From the NCBI GenBank assembly GCA_028285305.1, contig JANQPV010000026.1, forward strand, positions 108,121-172,120: 64,000 nucleotides of DNA, given 5' to 3'. Made by a program: the position numbers and the translations under genes. This stretch comes from Alphaproteobacteria bacterium. Lineage in GTDB: Bacteria > Pseudomonadota > Alphaproteobacteria > SMXP01. Below, piece by piece: positions 25,178 to 34,605 of this stretch (positions are counted from its first letter, which is position 1; the number at the start of each line of letters is the position of its first letter). The notes beneath the pieces were generated by a model. It had not been told where the DNA came from. It saw only the letters and a list, made by a program, of their open reading frames with translations, and did not search any database.

Positions 25178-26967
25178 TTTTGGATTACATCACAAATCTG
25201 TCTCCAACTCAGCAATTAACATATCTGTTTGTAGGCGCAACCTTCGCGCTCTATATCGGCATCGCCATATGGTCTAGAGCAAGTTCCACGAATGAGTTCT
25301 ACATCGCCGGCCGAGGCGTGCATCCGCTCGCGAACGGTATGGCGACCGCAGCCGATTGGATGAGTGCCGCCTCCTTTATCTCTATGGCGGGCATTATCGC
25401 TTTTTCGGGCTATGACGGCTCTGTTTATCTCATGGGATGGACAGGCGGATACGTTCTTCTCGCTCTTCTCCTAGCGCCGTATCTCAGACGATTCGGTCAG
25501 TACACGGTGCCCGACTTCATTGGGGAGCGCTACTACTCAAAGGCCGCCCGCGTGGTTGCGGTCGTCTGCTTGATTGTGATTTCGTTCACTTACATTGCCG
25601 GTCAAATGCGCGGCGTCGGCATTGTGTTCTCCCGGTTCCTCGAAGTCGAACTGCATGTGGGTGTCTTCATTGGAATGGGAGTTGTGTTCTTCTACGCGGT
25701 CCTAGGCGGCATGAAAGGCATCACCTACACCCAAGTTGCGCAGTACTGCGTGCTGATCTTTGCCTTCATGGTGCCTGCAATTTTCATATCCATATTGATC
25801 ACCGGGGTTCCGATTCCCCAGGTCGGCCTAGGTTCCGAACTCGCGGATGGATCTGGCTTAACTGTTCTGGAAAAGCTCGATCGTACCTTAGTGGACTTAG
25901 GGTTTAATCCCTACACGTTAAGCCAGAAGTCCACGGTCGACATGTTTGCAATCACCATGGCGCTTATGGTGGGAACCGCTGGGTTGCCCCACGTGATCGT
26001 AAGATTTTTTACCGTTCCAAAGGTGTCGGACGCACGGCTGTCGGCTGGCTATGCCCTCCTGTTCATCGCGCTTCTCTACACAACGGCCCCAGCCGTCGGT
26101 GCGTTTGCCCGCATCAACTTCATCGATAGCGTGCACGAAACGCCATATGCTGAAGCACCTCAATGGTTCAAGACCTGGGAGGATATCGGCCTGGTCCATT
26201 GGGTGGACAAAAACGCGGACGGTGCCATGCAATACGCTCCCGGCGCCCCGTTCGAAGGAAAGCCGAACGCCACGGAAACCCGCGGGGAGCACGGCGAACG
26301 CTTGTTGACCAATCCGCCAACGTCTTCCGCAAACGAAGTATTTGTGGATCAAGACATCTTTGTTCTGGCCAATCCCGAAATCGCAAAGCTACCCCCTTGG
26401 GTGTTTGCACTGGTTGCGGCGGGCGGTTTAGCTGCCGCACTCTCAACGGCGGCAGGATTGCTTCTGGTGATCTCTTCGTCCGTTTCTCACGATCTTCTCA
26501 AGAAAACGCTGATGCCGAAAATCAGCGACAAGCAAGAACTGCTCTTTGCCAGGATTGCGGCAGCTTCAGCCATTGGTATTGCAGGCTGGTTCGGCATAAA
26601 TCCACCTGGGTTTGTGGTGGAAGTGGTCGCCCTAGCCTTCGGACTGGCGGCAGCATCGCTGTTCCCGACGATTATAATGGGAATATTCCTTAAACGGATC
26701 TCTAAGGAAGGTGCCATCGCCGGCATGCTTTCGGGGCTTGGATTTACGTTTCTCTATATCGTGTATTTCAAATTCATCGCACCGGAAATGAATTCAGCGG
26801 AACACTGGCCCTTTGGCATTTCGCCCGAAGGAATAGGAGCCCTGGGCATGGTCTTCAACTTTGGAATGGCATTCTTCGTTAGCCACTTGACGAAACTGCC
26901 TCCCATTCGCATTCGCCGGCTTGTCGATCGAATCCGGCTGCCGGTCGAGGCATCCGCCGCCCATTAG
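25174..26967 (+). CDS. Sodium/solute symporter large subunit, VC_2705 type
   Basis: A 597-residue inner-membrane protein of the SSS family (relatives: acetate permease ActP, PutP) with about 13 membrane helices. Seen: STNEFYIAGRGVHPLANGMA and ATAADWMSAASFISMAGIIA early on, FIGERYYSK, GQMRGVGIVFSRFLEV and LSTAAGLLLVISSSVSHDLL (the sodium-site helix). A 90-residue hydrophilic insertion (NFIDSVHETPYAEAPQWF to EVFVDQDIF) is typical of the VC_2705 group. It should import a small organic acid with sodium, together with the DUF4212 subunit translated just before it. The start is the GTG at 25174, overlapping the upstream stop. Confidence 0.93.
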   Translation: MILDYITNLSPTQQLTYLFVGATFALYIGIAIWSRASSTNEFYIAGRGVHPLANGMATAADWMSAASFISMAGIIAFSGYDGSVYLMGWTGGYVLLALLLAPYLRRFGQYTVPDFIGERYYSKAARVVAVVCLIVISFTYIAGQMRGVGIVFSRFLEVELHVGVFIGMGVVFFYAVLGGMKGITYTQVAQYCVLIFAFMVPAIFISILITGVPIPQVGLGSELADGSGLTVLEKLDRTLVDLGFNPYTLSQKSTVDMFAITMALMVGTAGLPHVIVRFFTVPKVSDARLSAGYALLFIALLYTTAPAVGAFARINFIDSVHETPYAEAPQWFKTWEDIGLVHWVDKNADGAMQYAPGAPFEGKPNATETRGEHGERLLTNPPTSSANEVFVDQDIFVLANPEIAKLPPWVFALVAAGGLAAALSTAAGLLLVISSSVSHDLLKKTLMPKISDKQELLFARIAAASAIGIAGWFGINPPGFVVEVVALAFGLAAASLFPTIIMGIFLKRISKEGAIAGMLSGLGFTFLYIVYFKFIAPEMNSAEHWPFGISPEGIGALGMVFNFGMAFFVSHLTKLPPIRIRRLVDRIRLPVEASAAH

Positions 26968-27113
26968 GATCGCGGTTCTTGGAGCCGTTTTGGATTTACC
27001 GGCAACACAAAGGGCTCCAGGTCCTCTATCTGTAAGCGTCCGCACGGTGCATGGAATTCCAATCTACCTGGAAACGCCCCAAGACACGTTGCATGCGCGG
27101 GGGGTGCTGACTG

Positions 27114-28991
27114 CTAAGCTGCCGGCGTCACCGAGAGATGCTTTTGAAGAGACGCAGCGACGCTGTCTTTCGTTTGTTTTTGCATAAACATCCGGCCCCA
27201 CACATCGAACATCAAAAACCGTAGCTTTGTGTTTTGGTCCGCTTTTTCCATCAGGTATTCGATTTGCCCGTTCTGCAAACCAAAATACTCAGACGCATAC
27301 GAATCATGGAAGTAGGTCGTAGGGATCTTCATACGGCCAAATGCATCAACCCGGAATGGCCATTTCTTGCGCTGACTTAGGGACTTTGGCAGATAGCGAT
27401 CGGCCACTTGCCGAATAATCCACTTATCTCGGAAGAAAGGATGGGACCTGTTCCAATGCCCGGTCATGCGAATTTTGAATCGCCGCGGCAAGTTGATGGC
27501 AAAATCAACGAGGGGTTCATGTAAAAAGGGAAAGCGCGCCTCCAGACTGGCGGCCATCCCCATCGTGTCGTTACGGTGAAGCAACGTACGCAAATGATAG
27601 CCCATCATATCGATGGTACGGATGTTTCGGTCTGGGCTGCGCCCCATGACGGACTTAAACTTCGCTCGGGATTCAGCATGCTCAAGTCCGCGCTCAAACC
27701 CAGTGAAGATCTGCATAGCCATATCCATTGTAAGCGCATCATCGGGCCAGATCAGATTACCGATATGTGGGATGCGCCGCACCACCTTGCCAAGCTTGAG
27801 CTGTGCGGCACGATACCGGTCCAAGATTGGTTCTTGCACCAGATGCGGATAGCCCAAAAAACACTCATCCGACGCCTCACCACTGAGCACCCCTTTCACC
27901 CCATTGTCCGCAACGAGTTGAGACACCATCATGAACGGCACGGAGTGGCGGTGCTTAAGAATGGGCATTTCGTAATGGCGGATGGCCGCAGGCAAGAAAT
28001 CAATGAAATCCCCGTCTTGGACGTCGACTTTCTTCATCTCCAACTTCAGATGATCCGACAACTCTTTGGCGGCAGGATATTCACTCAGCTTGCCGACAAT
28101 ATTCGCATGAAAGATCTTCAGATCCGGATGGTATCTTGCGGCCACAGCCATGATGACGGACGAGTCCACCCCGCCACTGCACAGAGCACCAATTGGCGCA
28201 TCGGCCATCAACATCGACCGGACGGAATCGTTCAAGAGCTCGTCCAACCGATCGACGGCTTGAGAGGGGGTCAGCTCATCGTGTTCTTTTGTGCGCTCCG
28301 CACAAATCGAATCCGCAAGAGTTCGATATGACGTGAAGTCAGGATGCTGATTTCCACTTATTCGAATGTAGGTCCCAGGCGGAACAATTTGAATATTTTC
28401 GAAGAGACTTAGCCCTTTGGCCGGGTGACCGTAGCCGAGAAAGAATGCCGAGACTGAACTTGGCGCAGGCCGTAAGTCAAACCATGGTTCAAATGCCTTT
28501 GCCTCAGACGCAAAAGCCGCAGTGTTTCCATCGTAATAAAACAAAAGAGGTTTGATGCCGAACCGGTCTCGCGCCAAGGTGAGAAGGCGTTCCTCTCGGT
28601 CAAAAAGAGCGAAAGCGAACATGCCTTCCAGTTTTTCGAGAGTCTGTTCGATACCCCACGTGACGAGCGCAACGAGAAGAACTTCGGTGTCACTCTCCGT
28701 ATGGAAGGCTTTGCCGACCCCCTCTAACTCCTTTCGCAGTTCACGAAAGTTGTAGATTTCGCCGTTGTAAACCAAAACATAGCGGCCGCTCGGGTCGTGA
28801 AACGGCTGATCAGAGCGCGAATGAAGATCAACCAGTGACAAACGGCTGTGGACGAGACCAATTCCGGCCTCTTGAAATATGCCGTGTCCATCCGGACCGC
28901 GATGAGACAACAAGTCCGAAGACTGTTTCAGGCAGTCTAGGTCGGGCAGCTTGTCTTGGGCTGCGTTGAAGATGCCAAAAATTCCGCACAT
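27114..28991 (-). CDS. asnB: Asparagine synthase (glutamine-hydrolysing) family amidotransferase
   Basis: A 625-residue two-domain protein. The N-terminal Ntn glutaminase starts MCGIFGIF, with Cys2 as nucleophile, and contains LSHRGPDGHG, LVHSRLSLVD, VYNGEIYNF and ESDTEVLL. The synthetase domain has the PP-loop GALCSGGVDSSVIMA and GVLSGEASDECFLGY. Length and motifs fit AsnB. Copies located beside an aldo/keto reductase and a GMC oxidoreductase, as here, are often accessory genes that amidate a polysaccharide or peptide rather than supply free asparagine. Whether this is the housekeeping enzyme cannot be told. Its convergent partner is the symporter gene, 146 bases away. Confidence 0.92.
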   Translation of the reverse strand: MCGIFGIFNAAQDKLPDLDCLKQSSDLLSHRGPDGHGIFQEAGIGLVHSRLSLVDLHSRSDQPFHDPSGRYVLVYNGEIYNFRELRKELEGVGKAFHTESDTEVLLVALVTWGIEQTLEKLEGMFAFALFDREERLLTLARDRFGIKPLLFYYDGNTAAFASEAKAFEPWFDLRPAPSSVSAFFLGYGHPAKGLSLFENIQIVPPGTYIRISGNQHPDFTSYRTLADSICAERTKEHDELTPSQAVDRLDELLNDSVRSMLMADAPIGALCSGGVDSSVIMAVAARYHPDLKIFHANIVGKLSEYPAAKELSDHLKLEMKKVDVQDGDFIDFLPAAIRHYEMPILKHRHSVPFMMVSQLVADNGVKGVLSGEASDECFLGYPHLVQEPILDRYRAAQLKLGKVVRRIPHIGNLIWPDDALTMDMAMQIFTGFERGLEHAESRAKFKSVMGRSPDRNIRTIDMMGYHLRTLLHRNDTMGMAASLEARFPFLHEPLVDFAINLPRRFKIRMTGHWNRSHPFFRDKWIIRQVADRYLPKSLSQRKKWPFRVDAFGRMKIPTTYFHDSYASEYFGLQNGQIEYLMEKADQNTKLRFLMFDVWGRMFMQKQTKDSVAASLQKHLSVTPAA

Positions 28992-29258
28992 ATATGTGTC
29001 CCAAGCGGACGCATCGTTTGCCTTGCAGCAAGCGCGTTCCGCCTAATCCGCTCCTCACCTGTCCCCGAACTCATGGGTCTAATTCGAATACGGCCGAAGG
29101 TCCAAGATTATGTTTAAAATTGTTTTGCGATCGGCCGATTTGTGAAGGATTGGCGCCGAATACGGTCCCGCGATCGCCAGCGCATGTCACCGAGTCGTTC
29201 ACCAGTAACCGGTCACACAGACCCCGGCGAGACATACAAATAGCAAATTGAAGTTTAG

Positions 29259-30320
29259 TTATGAAGCAGCGAACGAAGCAGGATGAACGGGCCGGTGATC
29301 AGATGTCGTTCCATCTCCCAGCTTGTCTGTAACAACCTGACCAAACCGCTCAAACTCATCGAGTTGCTCTTTGCTGAAAAACCTCTGGTAATTGACAAGG
29401 GACAGGTTCTCTCTGATGTTTTCCTCATTCCGAGACGAAAAGATCACAACTCCCTGTGGATTTCGCGATAGTGCGTAGCTCATCAACAATCTGGCCAAAG
29501 CCGCAGAATCGCCGAGATCAACACTCAGTCGCCTGGACCAAATCTCCTTTTCTTCGGGAAAATGTTCAAAGAACCGCCTAATCGGGCCCAAAGCTGGCCC
29601 AACGGCGCCGTGGGTAAAGAACGCACCTCCTTTGGCCTTCTGGAACCGGGCCGCATGCTGATCCACGACATTATTGCAAAACTGCATGACCTCTAGGAAG
29701 GAACAGGCCAAGTTATCACCCGACTCAAGAACTTCTTGAATGCGTTCACACGAAGCGCCAATGCCAAAGCTTCGAATCTTACCGTCCGTCTTTGCGCTCT
29801 CCAAAAACCGAAGTAATTCCTCCGAGTGCAGATCTTCAAGTTCGCATTCGTGAAGAAGGAACACATCGATATGGTCCGTCTTCAACTCTCGAAGGCTGTC
29901 ACACAAACTCCTCTCAGCGTTTTCCACAGAAAACTGTCTGCGTTCCATGCTTGAGAGGGCGTGACGGCGCGCAGCATGCCGCACGCCGGGTACGACCTGA
30001 GCCAACGGCCGAATGAGATTCTTTACGTAGGTAAGGGTCCGCGTTCGCTTCGGAGGGTTGATGCCAAACTTCGTCGTTATGGTGACTTCCGACCGCCGAC
30101 CTTCAAGAAACTCACCCAACACGGCTTCCGCTTCGCCGTAGCCATAGGATCGAGCGACATCAAAGTGCCGCACCCCCGCGTCATACGCAGTCTCAAGAAT
30201 TTGGCGAGAAACCTTGCGTCCAGCACGCGCACCCAAAAGCGCGGAGCATCCGAACCCCAATTTCGAGGTCGATATTTCCGTACCAGGAAAATTTACCTTA
30301 CTTACACCTGTGGCCAGCAT
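29259..30320 (-). CDS. Aldo/keto reductase
   Basis: A 353-residue TIM-barrel oxidoreductase. The catalytic tetrad is readable: Asp in VRHFDVARSYGYGEAE, Tyr in the same segment, Lys in TTKFG and His in DVFLLHECE. The C-terminal NADPH-binding stretch (VVIFSSRNEENIRENL) is present. It probably reduces a sugar or aldehyde with NADPH in the cytoplasm. It lies upstream of asnB on the same strand, 267 bases away, and is divergent from the GMC oxidoreductase; the three could serve one pathway. The start is uncertain: the first Met (30320) has AGGGG only 2 bases away. Confidence 0.88.
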   Translation of the reverse strand: MLATGVSKVNFPGTEISTSKLGFGCSALLGARAGRKVSRQILETAYDAGVRHFDVARSYGYGEAEAVLGEFLEGRRSEVTITTKFGINPPKRTRTLTYVKNLIRPLAQVVPGVRHAARRHALSSMERRQFSVENAERSLCDSLRELKTDHIDVFLLHECELEDLHSEELLRFLESAKTDGKIRSFGIGASCERIQEVLESGDNLACSFLEVMQFCNNVVDQHAARFQKAKGGAFFTHGAVGPALGPIRRFFEHFPEEKEIWSRRLSVDLGDSAALARLLMSYALSRNPQGVVIFSSRNEENIRENLSLVNYQRFFSKEQLDEFERFGQVVTDKLGDGTTSDHRPVHPASFAAS

Positions 30321-30474
30321 ACCCCTACCGCGGTAACGAGAGTTATTGGCTTCACCGAAAGGTATCGGCCGAGACGAAGCCTCGAGTATTCTATGTGTAT
30401 TCCAGACATACTTTTCAACGGAGCGTCGCCCAATTCTCCGTTAGGGTTAACAAGTTATAGACCTCGGGCGACAA

Positions 30475-30489
30475 TTAACCAAGCGCTAA
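30475..30489 (+). promoter_or_regulatory. CtrA-like box upstream of the GMC oxidoreductase
   Basis: TTAA-CCAAGCG-CTAA agrees with the CtrA consensus TTAA-N7-TTAA at seven of eight positions, 84 bases before the GMC start, in the intergenic region shared with the aldo/keto reductase. Confidence 0.3.
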
Positions 30490-30573
30490 TCGATCAGAGG
30501 GTGTTTTGTTAACCATAATTTTCTACATCCTATAGCGCACAACAGTTATTCTCGTTCGGGTTGCCGCGCTTCG

Positions 30574-32151
30574 ATGATTCTCAATTTTGCACAGCAAGAA
30601 GTTCCAGATCAGTTAAGATGTGACGTCTGCATTATCGGCACGGGTCCCGCGGGGACAAGCCTCGCGTTGGAGTTGAGAGACTCCGGTTTGGACGTTATTG
30701 TCCTGGAAGCAGGCGGCCACAAACCGGACAATGAGACGACGTCACTGTACGAAGCCGACGTGGTGGGATTGCCCCACGACGGCATCCATGACGGGCGAGC
30801 GCGCGTTTTTGGCGGAACTTCGACACTTTGGGGCGGCCAAAGCCTGCCCCTCGACCCCATCGATTTTGAGAAACGCGACTGGGTCGACGACAGCGGATGG
30901 CCGATATCCTTGGAAGAACTATCGCCGTACTACCCCCGCGCCGAACGCTACCTGAACATCGAGGGCATGAGTTACGGACGCAAAGCCTGGTGCGAAATGG
31001 GCCTCAAGCCCCCCTCGTTCGATCCGGAAAAGATCGACATCGCATTGTCGAAATTCACCTACAAGCCGAATTTTGCGACCAACTATAAGAACCTGCTTGA
31101 CACGGCCCCCAACATTCGCATTCTTCTGCATGCGAATGTTACCGAATTGGTTCCTACCGAGAGCACACGGAGGATTTCGCATGCAGTCATCAAGTCGCTT
31201 TCGGGCAAAACCTGCGATGTCCACGCGGACAACATCGTAATCTGTTGCGGCGCGATCGAAAGCGCCCGGCTACTGCTCGCCTCTCAGCGCCACACGCCCA
31301 CTGGACTTGGAAATGAAGAAGACTTGGTCGGGCGATATTTTCAAGATCATCCCACCGGCAATTGCGCCGAGATTTTTCCTGAAAACCCAGCCGCTCTTCG
31401 ATCCCTTTACGCACTCCAGTATCGTAAAGACGCAAAGTACTTTCCCAAGCTCCCTTTAAACGAAAAAGTACAACGCGAGGAAAAGACCCTCAACATCACG
31501 GCCCACCTTCGGTTTGAGCCTGACGATAGATCTGCACTCATGGGCCTGAAATCCATGGTGAGCGATCTGAAATCTAAGGACATCGGATCACTGATGTCCC
31601 ATAGCGCCGTCGTCGCGACCCAGCCGCAAGAATTGGTCTCGTATGCTGTTCAGTATGGGATCAAGCGCCATACGCCCGTCGCTAAGCAATCCAGAATTTT
31701 CTTGCGCGCGATCACGGAGCAAGCACCCAATCCCGATAGCCGCGTCTATCTGTCGGACGAAACAGATCGGCTGGGTGTTCCAAAACTCAAACTGGATTGG
31801 CGAGTTTCGAAATTGGATCGGCACACCATTATTACTTTGGGTGAAACGGTAAAATCTGAATTCGAGCGCCTCAAGTTGGGACGAGTCGAAATCGCGCCGG
31901 AACTGTCAAGCTGTGATCTCTGGATGGAGCCATTCATCGATGCGAACCACCATATGGGAACCACGCGGATGGCAGACGGTCCAAAATCAGGGGTCGTGAC
32001 CACAGACTGCGAGGTCTTCGGCGTCAAAGGGCTCTATGTCTGCAGCAGTTCCGTCTTTCCCACGGGCGGTTCGTCCAACCCGACTTTGACCATCCTCGCC
32101 CTGGCGATGCGTTTGGGCGACCGGCTTAAATCACAAGCGCCACAGAGGTAG
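30574..32151 (+). CDS. GMC-family FAD-dependent oxidoreductase
   Basis: A 525-residue glucose-methanol-choline type flavoprotein. The Rossmann dinucleotide motif is CDVCIIGTGPAGTSLALEL (residues 15-33), followed by DVIVLEAGGH; FGGTSTLWGGQS is the second FAD contact. NHHMGTTRMADGP carries the catalytic His, and the C-terminal end is FPTGGSSNPTLTILALAMR with the active-site Asn. It probably oxidises a sugar or alcohol to a ketone or acid. Divergent from the aldo/keto reductase, which could act on the reverse reaction or the next intermediate, with asnB beyond. The thiolase gene follows after 77 bases on the same strand. Confidence 0.9.
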   Translation: MILNFAQQEVPDQLRCDVCIIGTGPAGTSLALELRDSGLDVIVLEAGGHKPDNETTSLYEADVVGLPHDGIHDGRARVFGGTSTLWGGQSLPLDPIDFEKRDWVDDSGWPISLEELSPYYPRAERYLNIEGMSYGRKAWCEMGLKPPSFDPEKIDIALSKFTYKPNFATNYKNLLDTAPNIRILLHANVTELVPTESTRRISHAVIKSLSGKTCDVHADNIVICCGAIESARLLLASQRHTPTGLGNEEDLVGRYFQDHPTGNCAEIFPENPAALRSLYALQYRKDAKYFPKLPLNEKVQREEKTLNITAHLRFEPDDRSALMGLKSMVSDLKSKDIGSLMSHSAVVATQPQELVSYAVQYGIKRHTPVAKQSRIFLRAITEQAPNPDSRVYLSDETDRLGVPKLKLDWRVSKLDRHTIITLGETVKSEFERLKLGRVEIAPELSSCDLWMEPFIDANHHMGTTRMADGPKSGVVTTDCEVFGVKGLYVCSSSVFPTGGSSNPTLTILALAMRLGDRLKSQAPQR

Positions 32152-32193
32152 ACGGCACCCCGCTTGATCGCACACGCGGTTCCGCCTAAGACA

Positions 32194-32221
32194 CTCCCAA
32201 ACACAGCAATCGTATTGGGAG
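32194..32221 (+). promoter_or_regulatory. Hairpin that covers the thiolase ribosome binding site
   Basis: CTCCCAA (32194-32200) is exactly complementary to TTGGGAG (32215-32221), with a 14-base loop. GGGAG at 32217-32221 is the ribosome site, 7 bases before the thiolase ATG. If it folds in the message, translation starts would be reduced until the hairpin opens. Confidence 0.5.
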
Positions 32222-32228
32222 AGAAGCC

Positions 32229-33425
32229 ATGCGCCGTGCCGCCATTGTTAGCCCCGTCCGCACGGGCGTCGGAAAATTCCTGGGCACACTCAGCACCGTT
32301 CCTGCCGAAACCCTTGCCGCCGAAGTGACCAAAGCGACATTGGAGCGCAGCGGGTTAGCACCGGACCGCGTAGATGATATTGTCTTTGCACAGAGTTACG
32401 CTAACGGAGAAGCCCCCTGTATCGGCAGATGGGCCGCCCTTGCTGCCGATCTTCCGATCGAAGTCCCGGGCAGTCAAGTCGATCGTCGTTGCGGCGGCGG
32501 ACTGCAAGCCGTGGCCAACGCAGCTATGATGGTCCAGACCGGCATGGCCGATTGCGTCATCGCCGGCGGCGTCGAAAGTATGAGCAATGTGGAATACTAC
32601 ACCACGGACATGCGCGGTGGTGCACGGGCGGGCTCAGTCAAATTGCATGACCGGCTGGAACGCGGCCGGGAGCGCTCACAGCCTGTCGAACGATTCGGCG
32701 TGATTTCCGGCATGATCGAAACAGCCGAGAACCTGGCCCGTGACTATCAAATTTCGCGGGAAGAGTCCGACGCTTATTCTGCCGAAAGCCACAAAAGGGC
32801 CCATGAGGCTTGGACGTCAGGCAAATTCGCGGATGAAGTCATCTCAGTTTCCGTTCCCCAGCGAAAGGCGGACCCTATTCTCTTTGAAAAAGATGAAGGC
32901 GTGCGCGCCGATGCCTCCCAAGAGTCCCTTGGCAAACTGCGCACCATCATGAAGGACGGCGTGGTGACGGCCGGCAATGCAAGCCAACAGAACGATGCCG
33001 CCGCCGCGTGCTTAATCGTTGCCGAGGATAAACTCGAAGAATTGAACCTGGAGCCTCTGGGCTACATGGTGGGCTGGTCGGCCGCCGGCTGTCACCCGGC
33101 AACGATGGGAATCGGACCCGTACCGGCAGTTGAGAAGCTCTTTGCACGAACGGGCCTCAGCTGGGATGACATCGATCTGGTCGAACTCAACGAGGCCTTC
33201 GCCTGTCAGGTCTTAGCCGTCCTCAAAGGCTGGGGGTGGGACGACCGTTCCCGCCTCAATGTCAACGGCTCTGGCATCTCCTTGGGCCATCCCATCGGCG
33301 CCACAGGGGTTCGAATCCTAACCACCTTGCTCCATGAGCTCAAACGCCGTGGCGGCAAGTATGGCCTAGAGACCATGTGCGTCGGCGGCGGCCAGGGAAT
33401 TGCGGCGGTGTTCGAAGGGGCCTAG
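32229..33425 (+). CDS. Thiolase (acetyl-CoA acyltransferase family)
   Basis: A 398-residue condensing/thiolytic enzyme. The nucleophile is C88 in DRRCGGGLQA; the other active-site motifs are NEAFACQVL, LGHPIGATGVRIL (catalytic His) and TMCVGGGQGIA (acid/base Cys). All are intact. It cleaves 3-ketoacyl-CoA in beta-oxidation or condenses two acetyl-CoA units; chain-length preference cannot be read. Its placement among oxygenases and acyl-CoA dehydrogenases favours a catabolic role. The ribosome site GGGAG lies in a potential hairpin (32194-32221). Confidence 0.94.
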   Translation: MRRAAIVSPVRTGVGKFLGTLSTVPAETLAAEVTKATLERSGLAPDRVDDIVFAQSYANGEAPCIGRWAALAADLPIEVPGSQVDRRCGGGLQAVANAAMMVQTGMADCVIAGGVESMSNVEYYTTDMRGGARAGSVKLHDRLERGRERSQPVERFGVISGMIETAENLARDYQISREESDAYSAESHKRAHEAWTSGKFADEVISVSVPQRKADPILFEKDEGVRADASQESLGKLRTIMKDGVVTAGNASQQNDAAAACLIVAEDKLEELNLEPLGYMVGWSAAGCHPATMGIGPVPAVEKLFARTGLSWDDIDLVELNEAFACQVLAVLKGWGWDDRSRLNVNGSGISLGHPIGATGVRILTTLLHELKRRGGKYGLETMCVGGGQGIAAVFEGA

Positions 33426-33500
33426 CGCGAAACTCACACGTTGCCTCCGTAAGAAATTTGTCTCTCGACCAACAAAAGACCGCTCGAAATACGTCCTCGC

Positions 33501-33950
33501 TTACTTAAACATACCCTCTCTCAGGTTAATCCCATGTTCGACATAGGCCTTCATGGCACAGAGCACCTGCATCCAACCGCCACAGTTCAAATAAGAGGCC
33601 TGTAGCCCCGTTTCCGTCTCCCGGAATCCTTCTTCCTTGATGGACACGAGCGTGCGATCGTCTTCGAGAGGCTCGAATGTCATCGTGACCCGGGTATCGT
33701 AGGTTGCGGCCTTATCTTCCGCCTCCCACTCAAAAACGATCTTCCTGTCCTTGACGACTTCCACCACCTTCACCGGAAAAGCGCCGGGGTAATCGTGAAA
33801 ATCCCAGTAGACCGTCGCTCCAGTTTCGAGCCGTCCTTTCGCACCGCCGGTCGTGAAGTACTTTGACAGAGTGTCCGGGTTAACGACCGCTTCGAACACC
33901 TCCGCTACCGGACGGCTCACCCGCCCATTCACTTGAAATGTGAGTTCCAT
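33501..33950 (-). CDS. SRPBCC (AHSA1-type) protein
   Basis: A 149-residue START-like fold protein: VNGRVSRPVAEVFEAVVNPD at the N-terminus, TGGAKGRLETGATVYWDF, KIVFEWEAED, TMTFEPLEDDRTLVSIKEEG and the long C-terminal helix GGWMQVLCAMKAYVEHGINL. The fold binds hydrophobic ligands; small stand-alone members paired with an ArsR regulator, as here, are common but of unknown chemistry. It is divergent from the ArsR gene, with only about 60 bases between them, so the two start regions share one operator. Confidence 0.9.
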   Translation of the reverse strand: MELTFQVNGRVSRPVAEVFEAVVNPDTLSKYFTTGGAKGRLETGATVYWDFHDYPGAFPVKVVEVVKDRKIVFEWEAEDKAATYDTRVTMTFEPLEDDRTLVSIKEEGFRETETGLQASYLNCGGWMQVLCAMKAYVEHGINLREGMFK

Positions 33951-33994
33951 GATTGAGCACCTCCACCAAGCTTGTTGAGTTTTTGAAAACTAAT

Positions 33995-34014
33995 ATGTTA
34001 TATAAATATAACAT
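33995..34014 (+). promoter_or_regulatory. Palindromic ArsR operator overlapping the regulator start codon
   Basis: ATGTTATA (33995-34002) and TATAACAT (34007-34014) form a perfect 8-bp inverted repeat around TAAA. Its last two bases are the first two of the ArsR ATG. The size and AT-rich sequence suit a dimeric winged-helix repressor, and its position between the divergent genes would let one site control both. Confidence 0.75.
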
Positions 34015-34339
34015 GTCAGAAAACGGACAAGATGACAAGACCTTTCGCGCCCTCGCCTCGTCCATCAGACGCAGGATGCTGGATGCGTTGCGCGACCACC
34101 CCCTGACCACGAAGGAAATCTGCGAGAGGTTTCCGGAAATAGGCCGCTGCAGCGTGATGCAACATTTGGGAGTTCTGGAGGACGCGGATCTGGTGATTGT
34201 GAGACGAAAGGGCCGCCAGCGTTGGAACCACTTGAACGCCGTGCCCATAAAACGGATCCATGACCGGTGGATCGGCGATTACGCAGCCCAAGCGGCCTCG
34301 TTGCTGGACAGACTTGAGCGGGATCTGGGCGAAGCTTGA
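34013..34339 (+). CDS. ArsR-family winged-helix transcriptional regulator
   Basis: A 108-residue regulator: FRALASSIRRRMLDALRDHP (first helices), LTTKEICERFPEIGRCSVMQHLGVLEDADLV (helix-turn-helix), and the wing VIVRRKGRQRWNHLNAVPI. No metal-binding Cys pair is seen, so it belongs to the non-metal branch that usually partners an SRPBCC/AHSA1 gene. The ATG at 34013 is preferred; no ribosome site precedes it, so the message may be leaderless. In-frame starts at 33953 or 33995 would place the palindrome inside the coding sequence. It should repress itself and the SRPBCC gene through the palindrome. Confidence 0.88.
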   Translation: MSENGQDDKTFRALASSIRRRMLDALRDHPLTTKEICERFPEIGRCSVMQHLGVLEDADLVIVRRKGRQRWNHLNAVPIKRIHDRWIGDYAAQAASLLDRLERDLGEA

Positions 34340-34605
34340 AGGACTCAGCCTAGTCCACGTCCGCGCAAAAGAAGGAGCTTCGCGGCGAAAGAACAGGCGA
34401 AGACCCCGCCGCCGATTGAGGCACTTGAGCGTCGAAATCCGGCGCGGTTCAAAGCCGCCAATAGGATGCTAGGGATCTATCCCAGATATCTCGGTTCTGC
34501 TGGAGATGCGAGAAGTCAGCCACCATCCTCCAAGCGGCAACTATCCAATCTCATGACGGGCATGCGCCGGCAGACTGCCGCATACCAACCGTCGGTACTC
34601 TGACA

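Noticed and set aside
27576..28331. A 251-codon open frame on the plus strand
   Set aside because: It lies wholly opposite asnB, which has all catalytic motifs in the minus frame. The translation has no recognisable fold and no ribosome site.
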